Source of the DNA: Acetobacter papayae JCM 25143
GTDB lineage: Bacteria; Pseudomonadota; Alphaproteobacteria; Acetobacterales; Acetobacteraceae
DNA: 64,000 nucleotides
Assembly: GCF_000613285.1 (NCBI RefSeq)
Contig: NZ_BAIN01000011.1
Location: 1 to 64,000 of the forward strand
Direction of reading: 5' to 3'
In this document: in pieces, positions 8,419-18,766 of the stretch
Layout: each line of letters opens with the position of its first letter
Position numbering within the stretch: the first letter of the stretch is position 1
Position numbers and translations under genes: made by a program
The notes under the pieces: model-generated
Seen by the model: only the letters and a program-made list of their open reading frames with translations
Told to the model about the DNA's origin: nothing
Databases searched by the model: none

Positions 8419-11400
8419 ATGACACAGGCAGAACAGTTTCTTTTTCGCGATGTCAGGCAACTGCGTGGGCAGAGCCTGCGGACATGGCCCGGTGCGGACT
8501 GGCCGCGCCCGGCTAACCCGGCAGCGGCACAGGCTTTTTCCGAGGACATGCACGCTCTCGCCATACAGGCGGGCCTGCCGGTGCACAGTCTTGAGCAACC
8601 GGGCGCTGTGGCGCTGCTGGCCTGTCTGGGAGGGAACAGCCCGTATCTGTCTGACCTCGCGCGCGAGGATGTGGGTGCGTTCATTGCCCTGCTGGAGCAG
8701 GGGCCTGAACGCTGCGCGGAAGAGGCCTTTGCCGCCTGCGAAATGTTTGACACCACATTGGGGCGGGAAGATGTCGCGGCTTTTCTGCGAAAGGCCAAAA
8801 AACACGTGGCGTTTCTGTGCGCCGTGGCTGATCTGGGCGGGTTCTGGTCGCTTGAGGAGGTTACTGCCACCCTGAGCCGTCTGGCCGAGACCACGCTCGA
8901 TCTGGCAATCAGGCACCTGCTGTGGAGCGTGCATCAGGCCGGGCAGATCGTGCTGCCTCATCCCGAGCGGCCAACACAGGGCTGCGGGCTGGTGGTGCTG
9001 GCCATGGGCAAGCTGGGCGCGCGGGAACTCAATTTCTCATCCGACATCGACCTTGTGGTCCTTTATGATCCCGCAGTGTACAGTCAGCCCGACACGGCAC
9101 GGCGTGTCTTTGTGCGTATGACTAGCGATCTTGTTAGCCTGATGGAAGCGCGCGATGCGAATGGCTACGTTTTCCGTACGGACTTGCGCCTGAGGCCGGA
9201 CCCGTCTTCCACCCCTCCGGCGGTTACGGTTCAGTCGGCCATTCTATATTACGAAAGTCTGGGCCAGACATGGGAGCGGGCCGCCATGATAAAGGCCCGC
9301 CCCGTAGCGGGCGACATGACGGCGGGGCGGCGGTTTATGGCGGCTATCCGCCCCTTTATCTGGCGTCGGCATCTCGATTTCACGCTGATAGACGACATCC
9401 ATGACATGAAGGCCCGTATTGACCGCTACCGCAAGGCGGGCCGCACCGATCTGGCGCAACTCCCTGATGCGGTTCTGGCAGACCCGGATGCCAGCCGTGC
9501 ATGGCTGCTGGGTCATAATGTCAAGCTTGGGCAGGGTGGTATCCGCGAGATCGAGTTTATTGCACAGGCTATCCAGCTTGTGTGGGGCGGGCGCGAGCCT
9601 GCGCTGCGCGAGCGCACAACTTTCGGCGCGCTGAAAAAACTCGTCGGCTCAGGCAGGCTCCCGCGTGAGGAGGCTGAAATTCTCGCGCGCACCTATCGCT
9701 TCCTGCGCGATGCCGAACATCGCCTGCAAATGCGTGCCGACCAGCAAACCCATAGCCTGCCCGATACGGAGGAAGGGTTCGAGGCGTTTGCCGTATTCAT
9801 GAACTACCCCGATGGTCAGGCGCTGGCGCTGGACATGCTGCCGCGCATGCGTGAGGCACGGCGGATTTTTGAGCGGCATTTTGTCATCCAGCCGCCCGAG
9901 CAGGGTGGCGAGGCCGGGAGTGTGCTGGTGCCCGTGCCGGAGGAAGGAGCTGCCGAGAGCAGCCAGATGGCCGAACTGCTGGCGCGGCATGGTTTTCCTG
10001 AATCCGAAATTGCCGATGCCTCTCAGGTGCTGGCGCGCTGGAGCGGCAATCGCCTGCGGGCCTTGCGCTCAGAGCGGGCGCATGCGCTCCTGCGCGCACA
10101 GCTTTCATCCTTTCTGGCCAGTTTTGGCAAGCGTAGCAGCCGCTGGCCTGTCTGCGGCGGTTCGATGCCCTACTGACCCGCCAGCATGCCGGTGTGCAGT
10201 TGCTTAGCCTGTTCGAGCGTAACCCCGAACTGATCGACCGGATTGCCAGTATTTTCGATGCTTCGGCTTTTCTGGCGGATCATCTGGCAGATACGCCCTC
10301 CGCGCTGGAAGGCTTGCTGGATTCAGACCCGGAGGAAAATCGCGGTGTCGTGGACAGGCTGCTGCATTTGGCAGAAGAGGCCGAAGATGTGGAAGGGCTT
10401 CTGTCCGTCCTGCGGCCATTGCTGCGGGGCGAAGAGTTTCGCCTGTCCGTAGCCCTGCTGGAAGGGCGGCTGAGCGAGGATGCCGCTGAACACGCCAGAA
10501 CCCTGCTAGCCGATACGATCATGATCGTGCTGCGCAAGGCGGTGGAGCGTGAACATATCCGGCGTTATGGGCGCGTGCCCGGCGGAGGCATGGCGGTAGT
10601 GGCGCTGGGCAAGGCCGGGTCGCGCGAAATGATGCCCGGTTCCGACCTTGACCTGCTGATGGTCTATAACCACCCGCCAGACAGTCAGGCCAGCGTGGTG
10701 CCTGCCCGTGCGCCGGGCGGGGCGCGGTCTCTGGCTGTGGGTGCGTATTATACGCGACTGGCCCATACCTTTATCGCAGCGCTGACCGCCCCCGGCCCGG
10801 AAGGCCCGCTTTACGCGGTGGATATGCGGCTGCGTCCGTCCGGCGCTGCGGGGCCGGTGGCGGTCTCGCGGGATGCGTTCTTGCGCTACCATGCCGAAAC
10901 CGCATGGACATGGGAAAGCATGGCGCTAACCCGGGCGCGCATTGTCTCGGCCCCTGTGGCGCTGGGGCGTGTGTTGCGGGCGGACCTTGCGCGTATTCTC
11001 GATGGCTCCATCCGCCCCGAGCGGGTCGCACGCGCCACCCTGCTGGCCGATGCCAATACCATGCGCGCCCGTCTGGCGCGGGAGTTGCCGCCAACATCGG
11101 TGTGGGATGTCAAGCGTCGCTGGTGGCTGATGGAAGTGGAGTTCATTGCCCAAATCCTGCAGCTTTGCGCAGGCCGAACGGCAGCACGCAGCACGGAAAC
11201 CCGTCTGGCGCTGGGGCGTCTGGTAAGGTGGGGGAACTGAGTGCGCAGGATGGCGCGGTGCTGATTGAGGCAGAAAGTTTCTGGCGGCGGCTACAGGCTT
11301 TGCTGCGCCTGCTTTGCGGGCCTGTGCCGCCTCAGGATCTGGAAAAAGACCTTGCCCCTACCGCACTGGCTGTATTGCTCAGGGGAATGGGCAAGCCAGA

Positions 11401-11491
11401 CCTTGCCGCCCTGATTGAAAAATCCAGCCTGTTGGCGCGGGCGGTGCAGCAGAGTTTCGGGCGGCTTGTTGGCCCGTCCGAGGCGGAATGA
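8419..11491 (+). CDS. glnE: Bifunctional glutamine synthetase adenylyltransferase/deadenylase (two frameshifts)
   Basis: GlnE adds AMP to glutamine synthetase under nitrogen excess and removes it under limitation, responding to PII. Two nucleotidyltransferase halves are visible, each with the metal-binding motif: FSSDIDLVVLYD near residue 205 and GSDLDLLMVYNH near residue 739. Conserved VAFLCAVADLGG, EFIAQAIQLVWGG and VEFIAQILQLCAG also fit. Breaks occur near 10135 (restores KRQQPLACLRRFDALL) and near 11225 (one A restores LGRLVKVGELSAQDG). The corrected length is about 1024 residues, near the family norm. I prefer the ATG at 8419; the frame is open upstream to 8347, which would overlap the divergent gene. 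bcp follows at once. Confidence 0.94.
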
Positions 11492-11547
11492 CCCCTTAGG
11501 GCCAGACAATGCCTGAACGAAAAACCACAATAACGGGAGAGCAGGTT

Positions 11548-12036
11548 ATGAGCACGACAACAGCAGCAGGGGCAGGCCCCGGTGTGGGCGATCAGGCACC
11601 CGCTTTCAGCATGGAGGCCAGTGGTGGCCGCACGGTCGCTCTGGCGGATATGAAGGGCAAAGCCTTTGTTCTGTATTTCTACCCCAAGGCGGACACCCCC
11701 GGCTGCACCAAGGAAGCCTGCGGCTTTAACGAGACGCTGGCGGCATTTGAGGCGGCAGGGATAACGATTATCGGTGTCTCGCGCGATCCGGTTAAAAAGC
11801 TCGATGCGTTTGCCGAGAAATACGGCCTTACCTTCCCTCTGGCTTCCGATGCTGATGGCAGCGTAACCGAGGCATACGGCGTGTGGGTGGAAAAAACGCT
11901 GTATGGCAAAACCCATATGGGGATCGAGCGCAGCACTTACCTGATCGATACACAGGGCAAGGTTGCCGCTGTGTGGCGCAAGGTCAAAGTGGATGGCCAT
12001 GTGGATGCGGTGATGGAAAAAGCCCGCAGCCTGTAA
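11548..12036 (+). CDS. bcp: Thioredoxin-dependent peroxiredoxin, BCP/PrxQ type
   Basis: 162 residues. It reduces hydrogen peroxide and organic hydroperoxides using thioredoxin. The peroxidatic Cys53 and resolving Cys58 sit in PKADTPGCTKEACGFNE, the five-residue spacing of atypical 2-Cys BCP enzymes. ITIIGVSRDPVKKLDAF, LPFL-like TFPLASD and RSTYLIDTQGKV follow. The ATG at 11548 is chosen over the in-frame ATG at 11509 because GGAGAG precedes it and the protein then starts like its family. It lies 56 bases after glnE, probably in one transcript, and is followed by a strong hairpin. Confidence 0.95.
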   Translation: MSTTTAAGAGPGVGDQAPAFSMEASGGRTVALADMKGKAFVLYFYPKADTPGCTKEACGFNETLAAFEAAGITIIGVSRDPVKKLDAFAEKYGLTFPLASDADGSVTEAYGVWVEKTLYGKTHMGIERSTYLIDTQGKVAAVWRKVKVDGHVDAVMEKARSL

Positions 12037-12044
12037 AAACAAAA

Positions 12045-12085
12045 CCCCGCGTTCAGGCCCCGCAGGAGCGGGGGAGAACGCGGGG
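12045..12085. terminator. Nested hairpin between bcp and a convergent gene
   Basis: CCCCGCGTTC (12045-12054) pairs perfectly with GAACGCGGGG (12076-12085), and inside it CCCCGC pairs with GCGGGG. It lies between the ends of bcp and the minus-strand glycine-rich gene, so it probably ends transcription from both. No long T run is present. Confidence 0.65.
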
Positions 12086-12101
12086 GCTAAGGCTACAGTC
12101 C

Positions 12102-12482
12102 TTACCAACCGCCGTAATAGCCTCCACCCTGAGGGTAGTAGTAATAGGCTGGGGGCGGCGGGGCTACCGGTACCGCTGGCACCATATACATGGGCGGTGG
12201 CGGAGGGGGCGGCGGAGGTGGTGCGGCATAGACAGGCCCACTCCCGAAAGCGGCTCCTGCAAGGGCACCGACCGCCAGCCCGCCAATGATTGCCCCAGCA
12301 ATGGCGCCACCATTGCCGTGGTGGCGGTATGGGCCGCCACCCCAGCCGCCACGGTCATGCCAACCGGGCCCACCGCCCCAGCCGCCCGGTCCACCCGGAT
12401 GAGCCTGTGCAGCGGAAAGCGTGACAGCGCCAAGCCCTGCAACAAGGGGCAGCACTTTCAGAATCTGTTTCAAACGGCGCAT
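12102..12482 (-). CDS. Exported glycine-rich, proline-rich small protein with glycine-zipper segment
   Basis: 126 residues. A signal peptide (QILKVLPLVAGLGAVTLSAAQA) is cleaved before HPGGPGG. Then come Gly/Trp/His-rich repeats, a small-residue hydrophobic segment GGAIAGAIIGGLAVGALAG resembling a glycine zipper, a run of ten prolines and a Pro/Tyr/Gly-rich tail. Such proteins usually sit in the periplasm or outer membrane. No enzyme motif is visible and I cannot name a function. The coding frame is well defined by the signal peptide and by GGGGAGA just upstream of the ATG. Confidence 0.72.
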   Translation of the reverse strand: MRRLKQILKVLPLVAGLGAVTLSAAQAHPGGPGGWGGGPGWHDRGGWGGGPYRHHGNGGAIAGAIIGGLAVGALAGAAFGSGPVYAAPPPPPPPPPPMYMVPAVPVAPPPPAYYYYPQGGGYYGGW

Positions 12483-12498
12483 CTGATTTTATCTCCCC

Positions 12499-12519
12499 GG
12501 AGCAGCGCGGGGCTGCTCC
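12499..12519. other. Hairpin upstream of the glycine-rich gene
   Basis: GGAGCAGC and GCTGCTCC form a perfect 8-bp stem around a 5-base loop. On the minus strand it lies after the end of the MHS transporter and just before the ribosome binding site of the glycine-rich gene. It could end the upstream transcript or shape the 5' leader; there is no T run. Confidence 0.4.
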
Positions 12520-12574
12520 ATCGTTCCTGTCATAAAAACCAGTATGAACCCGCATGTGGCAAATTCAGGGCTTA

Positions 12575-13881
12575 TCAAAGGTCTTTTGTGGCGTGCCCGT
12601 CCGGTTGGGCGTTGGCCGTTATTTCGGCGGTAATGCTGTCGGTCATGTTCAGGCGCAGGACTGTCAGCAGGGTAATGGCGGCGGCGGCCGACACATAATA
12701 GGCAAACCAGCTCTCATGCCCGGCCTGCTTGCACCACAGGGCGATATACTCCGTGGTGCCGCCAAAAATCGATACGGTCAGTGCGTAGGGCAGGGCCACG
12801 CCCAGTGCGCGAATGCGTGTGGGAAAAAGCTCAGCTTTGACAATGGCATTGATGGACGTATAGCCCGAAGCCACGAACAACCCCGCGACAATCAGCCCAA
12901 AAGCCATCCACGCAGAGGTGGCGTGCGAGAGAGCATTCAGCAGCGGCACCGTGCCGAATGTGGCCCCAAACCCGAAAAAGAGCAGCAGTGGCTTACGGCC
13001 CAGCCTGTCTGACACCGCGCCGAATAGTGGCTGCATGGCGGCAAAGGCCATAAGACTCAGTGCGGAGATAAGGGTTGCACTTTCCTTGGAAAAACCCAGC
13101 GTATTGGCAAGGTATTTCTGCATGTAGATGGTGTAGGTGTAAAAAGCCACGGTGCCGCCGAGTGTCAGCCCGCAAACGGTTATGACAGCCCGCCAGTGCT
13201 GAAGCAGCACGCGCACGCCGCCCTTGTCGTCCTTGGCCCGGTTTTTTTCAAAGCTTTCGCTCTCATTCATCTGGCGTCGCAGCCAGAAGACCAGCAGCGC
13301 CCCTGCCGCCCCGACAAGGAAGGGAATGCGCCAGCCCCAGCTTTCAATCTGGGCGGGGGTCAGCAGCACGTATTGCATGATCAGCAGCAGCACGAGGGCA
13401 AGCAACTGCCCCATGACCAGCGTGACATACAGGATACCCGACCAGAACCCGCGATGCTCCGGTGTTGCCACTTCCGCCAGATAGGTGGCGGAGGCCCCGT
13501 ATTCGCCCCCAAGGCTCAGCCCCTGTACAAGGCGGGCGCAAACCAGAATGGTGGGGGCCAGCAGGCCTATCTGCTCGTAGCTCGGGCAGATGGCGATGGC
13601 GAGTGAGCAAGGCACATGGCCAATACGGAAATGGTCAGCGCGCTGCGGCGGCCGTAGCGGTCGGCCGCCATGCCCAAAATCCACCCACCCACAGGCCGCA
13701 TGAAAAAGCCGACAGCGAAAACCGCGGCTGCATTAAGCAGTTCGGCCGTGGCGTTGCCGCGCGGGAAAAAGGCATGCGCGAAATAGATGGTGAAAGAGGA
13801 ATAAACATACCAGTCGAAATATTCGAGCAGATTACCCGCCGATCCCGCCAGTATGCCACGAATACGCTGTGCCGTGTTCAA
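12575..13881 (-). CDS. MFS transporter, metabolite:H+ symporter (MHS/KgtP-like) family (frameshifted)
   Basis: About 435 residues after repair, the usual length for proton symporters of dicarboxylates, shikimate or osmolytes. The MHS opening RIRGILAGSAGNLLEYFDWYVYSSF, the loop motif GMAADRYGRRSAL and the LVQGLSLGGEYGASATYLAE segment identify the group. The substrate is not readable. The frame breaks near 13609: one added A on the plus strand restores ...LAMCLCSLAIAICPSYEQIG.... I place the start at TTG 13881, because GGAGGA lies 8 bases upstream and the protein then begins like its relatives; the open frame continues further upstream without homology. Confidence 0.88.
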
Positions 13882-14058
13882 GGGGTTGTTCCTCCGGTAT
13901 CTGGCATGCCGCAGCTTACGTTGCGCGGTTCTGTTGTTGGTAACGAACGGCCATAACATTCGCGGTACGATGATGCCATCACGAAACAGTGTGTCCTCTG
14001 TGATGTGTCGGTGCGGCTGGCCCTTGCTCCAAAGCCGAACATACGACAAAACAGCGGC

Positions 14059-15345
14059 ATGAGTTCCATAATTGTTCTTTTATGTGTTGCGTGCGGCGCG
14101 CTGGTTGTGGGGGGCGTGCTGGGCTGGCTGGTGGGGCGTGGCCACCAGAGGGGCAGCGCGGATGGTGATCTGCTGGCGCGCCTCTATGTCATGGTTGAAC
14201 GCGAAGTGGCCATGGTCCGTTCGGAAACGGCGGGACTGCGGAGCGCTCTGGCCGAGGCCGAGCGCGGCATGGGGGAGAGAACCGAGCGTATGCGTGCGGC
14301 TCTGGCCGAGCAGCTTGGCACTTTGTCGGGCGGCATGGGGCGTGAACAGGCCGAGGCGCGTGCTGCGCAGGCACAGGCCTTGCAGGCTATGGCGGAAACA
14401 TCGGCCCAGCAGCTTGCCGCCATTCGGCAGGCGGTTACAGAGCAGCTCCATAGTGCGGTGGAAAAGCAGATGCAGAGTTCGTTCCAGCGTGTGCTGGAAC
14501 AGTTTGCCGCCATGCAGAAAGCCATGGGCGAGGTGCGCGCCATGACAGCACAGATAAGTGATCTCAAGCGCCTGTTCAGCAATGTCAAAACCCGTGGCGG
14601 CTGGGGCGAGGCGCAACTGCGCGCCATTCTGGATGATGTGCTGCCGCCCGGTGCTTATGAGAGCAATGTCAGGATCGGCAGCGGAGCGGATGTGGTTGAG
14701 TTCGCCCTCAAAATGCCCGTCCGCTCGGACGCACCGCCTCTGCTGCCGCTGGATAGTAAGTTTCCCACCGAGGCGTATGAAAGACTGCTGAACGCCACGG
14801 AGGTCGGTGATGCCGTGGCGGAAAAAGCCGCGCGTAAGTCGCTGGAAGCCACGGTCAGGCTTGAAGCACGTAAAATTGCAACAAAATATATAGCGCCCCC
14901 GAGAACTGTCGAGTTCGCCGTGCTTTATTTGCCCACGGACGGACTTTACACGGAGGTGGCCCGTATTCCGGGGCTGATGGATGAAGTGGGGCGGCAGTAT
15001 CGTGTCATGATCATGGGGCCGGCTCTTATGCCCGCAATGTTGCGGACGATCCATCTGGGATATGTCACTCTGGCTCTGGAGGAACGAACCGAAAGTATTG
15101 CCCGGCTTTTGGGGGCTACACGTCAGGAGATGCTGCGGATGGATGGCGTGCTGGAAAAACTGGCCAGAAACGCTCAGGCCATGTCCTTCTCCATCGAGGA
15201 GGCACGCAGGCGGACACGGGCCGTGGGTAAACGGTTGAAAGACCTTGAGGTCTCCCCTGAGGAAACGGACGGGGCGGTGGATGAGGACTCTGAAAGCGAT
15301 TTTACTGGAACGGTGCAGGACGGGGCTGCATCACGGTTGGTATGA
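14059..15345 (+). CDS. rmuC: DNA recombination protein RmuC homologue
   Basis: 428 residues. An N-terminal membrane helix (SIIVLLCVACGALVVGGVLG) is followed by a long Ala/Glu/Gln-rich coiled coil (residues 40-165) and the RmuC domain, with LKRLFSNVKTRGGWGEAQL, LPLDSKFPTEAYERLL and EFAVLYLPTDGLYTEV. RmuC limits DNA inversion and rearrangement in E. coli; its domain is nuclease-like. The in-frame ATG at 14005 would add a stretch unlike the family, so I use 14059. The stop overlaps the next start (ATGA), coupling it to the two-component genes. Confidence 0.92.
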   Translation: MSSIIVLLCVACGALVVGGVLGWLVGRGHQRGSADGDLLARLYVMVEREVAMVRSETAGLRSALAEAERGMGERTERMRAALAEQLGTLSGGMGREQAEARAAQAQALQAMAETSAQQLAAIRQAVTEQLHSAVEKQMQSSFQRVLEQFAAMQKAMGEVRAMTAQISDLKRLFSNVKTRGGWGEAQLRAILDDVLPPGAYESNVRIGSGADVVEFALKMPVRSDAPPLLPLDSKFPTEAYERLLNATEVGDAVAEKAARKSLEATVRLEARKIATKYIAPPRTVEFAVLYLPTDGLYTEVARIPGLMDEVGRQYRVMIMGPALMPAMLRTIHLGYVTLALEERTESIARLLGATRQEMLRMDGVLEKLARNAQAMSFSIEEARRRTRAVGKRLKDLEVSPEETDGAVDEDSESDFTGTVQDGAASRLV

Positions 15346-16133
15346 GCAGGGATATGGACATGACGAAAGAGGACGCCACATTTCTCCCGCACGAGGATGA
15401 TGTCCGTGATGAAGGACTGCCTGAACAGGGAGCCTCCACCGAGAGCCCCAATGAAGACAGGATGGTGCTTCTGATCGAAGACGACACGACCATAGCCGAG
15501 GAAATAACGGCGGAACTGCGCGCGCGCGGCTTTCGGGTGCGGTGCGAGGCCACGGGTGATGCCGGGCTGGAAGCCGCCCTGCTGGGCGAGGCCGATGTTA
15601 TGGTGGTGGACAGGCTGCTGCCCGGCACCGATGGCCTGTCGGTTATCGAGACCATGCGCCAGCAGGGTGTGCGTACGCCGGTTCTGGTTCTGTCTGCCCT
15701 GTCAGCGGTCGATGATCGGGTGTCCGGCCTGAAGGCGGGAGGCGATGATTATCTGACCAAGCCTTTCGCTATGGAGGAGCTTGTTGCTCGGCTGGAAGCG
15801 CTGCTGCGCAGGCCGGATGACGTGCGCGCCACCCGTCTGCGGACAGGCCCGCTGGAAATGGATCTGATCGAACGCCGTGTATGGCGCGATGGGCGCGAGA
15901 TCGAACTGCTCCCGCGTGAGTTCCGGCTGCTGGAATATCTAATGCGCCGCCCCGGTCAGGTGCTGACCCGCTCCATGCTGCTGGAGGATGTCTGGCAGTA
16001 TCGCTTTATTCCCCGTACCAATCTGGTGGATGTGCATATCGGCAAGCTGCGGCGCAAGATTGACGCCCCCGGCGAAGAACCGCTGATCCAGAGTATTCGC
16101 GGCACGGGGTTCCAACTGCGTGTTTCTGACTGA
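15342..16133 (+). CDS. OmpR/PhoB-family two-component response regulator
   Basis: 263 residues. The receiver domain spans about 41-155: acidic pocket IEDD, phosphoacceptor Asp90 in DVMVVDRLLPGTDG, Thr/Ser in LVLSAL and Lys140 in YLTKPF. The winged-helix DNA-binding domain follows (ELLPREFRLLEYLMRRPGQVLTR, VDVHIGKLRRKID, SIRGTGFQL). About 40 mostly acidic residues precede the receiver domain, which is unusual; translation could also start at a later Met. It overlaps rmuC by four bases and the kinase gene by 14. Confidence 0.92.
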   Translation: MSRDMDMTKEDATFLPHEDDVRDEGLPEQGASTESPNEDRMVLLIEDDTTIAEEITAELRARGFRVRCEATGDAGLEAALLGEADVMVVDRLLPGTDGLSVIETMRQQGVRTPVLVLSALSAVDDRVSGLKAGGDDYLTKPFAMEELVARLEALLRRPDDVRATRLRTGPLEMDLIERRVWRDGREIELLPREFRLLEYLMRRPGQVLTRSMLLEDVWQYRFIPRTNLVDVHIGKLRRKIDAPGEEPLIQSIRGTGFQLRVSD

Positions 16134-17508
16134 GCTTTTCCGCACCGCTACCTTCCGCATCACGCTCATGGCTCTGGCAGCCATGGCGGGTGTCATGGTC
16201 ATGCAGTTCGGGCTTGTTTACGCCCAGATGGAGGCGGTGGAATCCCGCCGCTCCACCGAACTGCTTGAGGGGGAGGCAGAGCTTCTGGCCCAGATGTCGC
16301 CCGAGCATCTGGAATATGTCATCAGGCGACGCGCAACGGGCGATCTGCGGCTTATCATCAGCAGTGCTGGTTTGTTCGACGCCGGGCATGCCCTGATCGC
16401 GGGTGACCTGCATAGTTGGCCGCACGCTGATAGCCGATGGCAAGCCCCATAATATCGAAATCTACCCCGAGGAAGGCGCGCCCTATCCCCTGCGCCTGCT
16501 GGCGGTGTCGCTGCCCAATGGCACCATTCTGGTGCTGGGGCGCAGCTTTCACCTGCTGGCTGAGCAAAAGCTCATGCTCCGGCACGCCATGCTGGTGGCA
16601 GCAGTGCCGACCTTCCTGTTTGCGCTTTTTCTAGCATTATTCTCAGCCACCGGGCCTTGTCGCGTGTGAAGGAAATGCACGAGGCCATAGACCGGATCAT
16701 GGGGGGCGATATTCACGAGCGCCTGCCTGCCGCGCGTGAGCGCGATGATCTGGAGCGGCTGGCCGGGAGCGTGAACCGCATGCTCGACCGGCTGGAGCGG
16801 CTGATGGACGGCATGCGTGAGGTGGGGAATGACATTGCCCACGACCTGCGCACCCCGCTCTCGCGGGTACGTGCGCGGCTTGAGCGGGCTGTTTCCGCAG
16901 GGTTGGGGCCGGATGAGCTTGAGGCCGCCATGAGCCGCGCTGTGGATGATCTGGATCAGTGTCTGGGTACCATTACGGCGCTGCTGCGTATTGCAGAGCT
17001 TGAAAACAGCCGGCGCAAAGCCGGGTTCGGGCAGGTGGCCCTGCGCGATCTCGTGGCGGATGTGTCTGACCTGTACGAACCCATTGCGGAAATGGAAAAC
17101 AAGCGGCTGATGGCGGTCAAGCCGCTTGCCCCCGTGCAGGTGTTCGGCGACAGGCACCTGCTGGTCGAACTGCTGGCCAATCTGGTGGATAACGGCATCA
17201 AATTCACGCCCGAAGGGGGCAGCATCATGCTGGGCGTGACAGAGCAGGGCGGTAAGGCGGAACTGAGTGTAACCGATACGGGTACCGGGATCGCGCCAGA
17301 GGAGCGGCAGGCGGTGCTGTCGCGCTTCTACCGTTCCGATAAAAGCCGCCACGTGCCGGGTAGCGGGCTGGGGCTGAGTCTTGTCTGCGCCATCGCGCAT
17401 CTGCATGAGGCGGAGGTGCATGTGCAGAGCGGGCCAGACGGGCGGGGCACGTGTTTTCGTATCTGTTTTCCGCCCCTGCGGGAGCGACCGGAGGGTGTGG
17501 CCTCTTGA
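16120..17508 (+). CDS. Membrane sensor histidine kinase (two frame breaks)
   Basis: Partner of the preceding response regulator. After repair (about 462-463 residues) it has TM1 (RITLMALAAMAGVMVMQFGL), a short periplasmic sensor region, TM2 (LVAAVPTFLFALFLALFS), HAMP (MGGDIHERLPAARERDDLERL), the phosphorylated His in GNDIAHDLRTPLSRVRARLE, the N box LLANLVDNGIKFTPEGG, and G boxes VTDTGTGIAPEE and GSGLGLSLV. The first break, near 16420, needs either one base removed or two added; the second, near 16632, needs one added to read ...LSIILSHRALSRVKEM.... The start is GTG at 16120. The stimulus is unknown. Confidence 0.88.
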
Positions 17509-17634
17509 CAGGCGGCGCATCCACCGGTAAGCGCCCCTTTCCTGATCGGAACGCGGGAGGTTTTGCCGGGCGCTGTAACGCTTGGTGGAATCGTATGAAC
17601 CGCGGTCCGGGTTCAATAGAGAGGAGTCCCGGAT

Positions 17635-18069
17635 ATGGCCAAAAAAGTTGTTGGCTACATCAAGCTTCAGATTCCCGCTGGTAAAGCCAACCCTTCTCCG
17701 CCGGTTGGTCCGGCGCTGGGTCAGCGCGGTCTGAATATCATGGAATTCTGCAAGGCGTTCAACGCCAAGACCCAGGGCCTCGAGCCGGGTATGCCGATTC
17801 CTGTCGTGATCACCGCTTATGCGGATCGCACGTTCAGCTTCATCACCAAAACCCCGCCGAACACCTACTTCCTGCTGAAGGCCGCCAAGATTTCCAAGGG
17901 CAGCCAGACGGTTGGTAAGAGTGCGTCCGTTGGTAAGGTGACCATGGCTCAGCTGCGTGAAATCGCTGAGCAGAAGCAGCAGGACATGAACGCGAACGAC
18001 CTCGACGGCGCAGTGCGCATGCTCGCTGGTTCCGCCCGTTCCATGGGTCTTGATGTGGTGGAGGGCTGA
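17635..18069 (+). CDS. rplK: 50S ribosomal protein L11
   Basis: 144 residues, full length. L11 binds the GTPase-associated centre of 23S rRNA. The N-terminal domain has [20 protein letters not shown] and [12 protein letters not shown]; the C-terminal RNA-binding domain has [12 protein letters not shown] and [18 protein letters not shown] lies 8 bases before the ATG. It heads the ribosomal block, 126 bases after the histidine kinase; secE and nusG, the usual upstream neighbours, are absent here. Confidence 0.98.
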   Translation: MAKKVVGYIKLQIPAGKANPSPPVGPALGQRGLNIMEFCKAFNAKTQGLEPGMPIPVVITAYADRTFSFITKTPPNTYFLLKAAKISKGSQTVGKSASVGKVTMAQLREIAEQKQQDMNANDLDGAVRMLAGSARSMGLDVVEG

Positions 18070-18073
18070 GAAT

Positions 18074-18766
18074 ATGGCTAAGAACAAGCGTCTGGCCGCT
18101 GCTGTGGCCAAGGTTGTCGCTGGTAAGGCCTACGGCCTGGATGAAGCGATCACCCTGGTGAAGGAAAACGCGACCGCCAAGTTCGACGAAACGGTTGAAA
18201 TCGCCCTCAACCTCGGTATTGACCCCCGTCATGCTGACCAGATGGTCCGTGGTTTCGTGTCCCTGCCGAATGGCACGGGCAAGACCCTGCGCGTTGGCGT
18301 GTTTGCCCGCGGTGCGAAGGCTGAAGAAGCTACCGCCGCCGGTGCTGACGTCGTTGGCGCGGAAGACCTGATGGAAAAAGTGCAGGCTGGCGAAATCGCT
18401 TTCGACCGCTGCATTGCTACGCCTGACATGATGGCTCTGGTTGGTCGTCTGGGTAAGATCCTCGGTCCGCGTGGTCTGATGCCGAACCCCAAGCTCGGCA
18501 CCGTCACCATGGACGTGAAGGGCGCTGTTGAAGCCGCCAAGTCCGGTCAGGTTGAATACCGCGCTGAAAAGACCGGTATCATCCACGCTGGTGTTGGTAA
18601 GGCCTCCTTCGGCACCGACAAGCTGGCTGAAAACGTGCGTGCGTTTGTTGACGCCGTGCAGAAGGCGCGTCCCGCTGGCGCAAAGGGCACCTACATGAAG
18701 AAGGCTGCTCTTTCCTCCACCATGGGGCCTGGCGTTCAGGTTGACGTCTCGGTCTTTACGGTCTGA
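18074..18766 (+). CDS. rplA: 50S ribosomal protein L1
   Basis: 230 residues from the ATG at 18074, four bases after the rplK stop; the longer frame from 18050 would overlap rplK. L1 forms the mobile stalk at the E site and in many bacteria represses its own operon by binding the mRNA. Diagnostic segments are [38 protein letters not shown] and [16 protein letters not shown]. Confidence 0.98.
   Translation: MAKNKRLAAAVAKVVAGKAYGLDEAITLVKENATAKFDETVEIALNLGIDPRHADQMVRGFVSLPNGTGKTLRVGVFARGAKAEEATAAGADVVGAEDLMEKVQAGEIAFDRCIATPDMMALVGRLGKILGPRGLMPNPKLGTVTMDVKGAVEAAKSGQVEYRAEKTGIIHAGVGKASFGTDKLAENVRAFVDAVQKARPAGAKGTYMKKAALSSTMGPGVQVDVSVFTV

Noticed and set aside
17505-17533. TTGACA at the end of the histidine kinase gene as an rplK promoter
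   Set aside because: The -35 match is perfect but the sequence 17 bases on (TAAGCG) is a poor -10, so no promoter is claimed.
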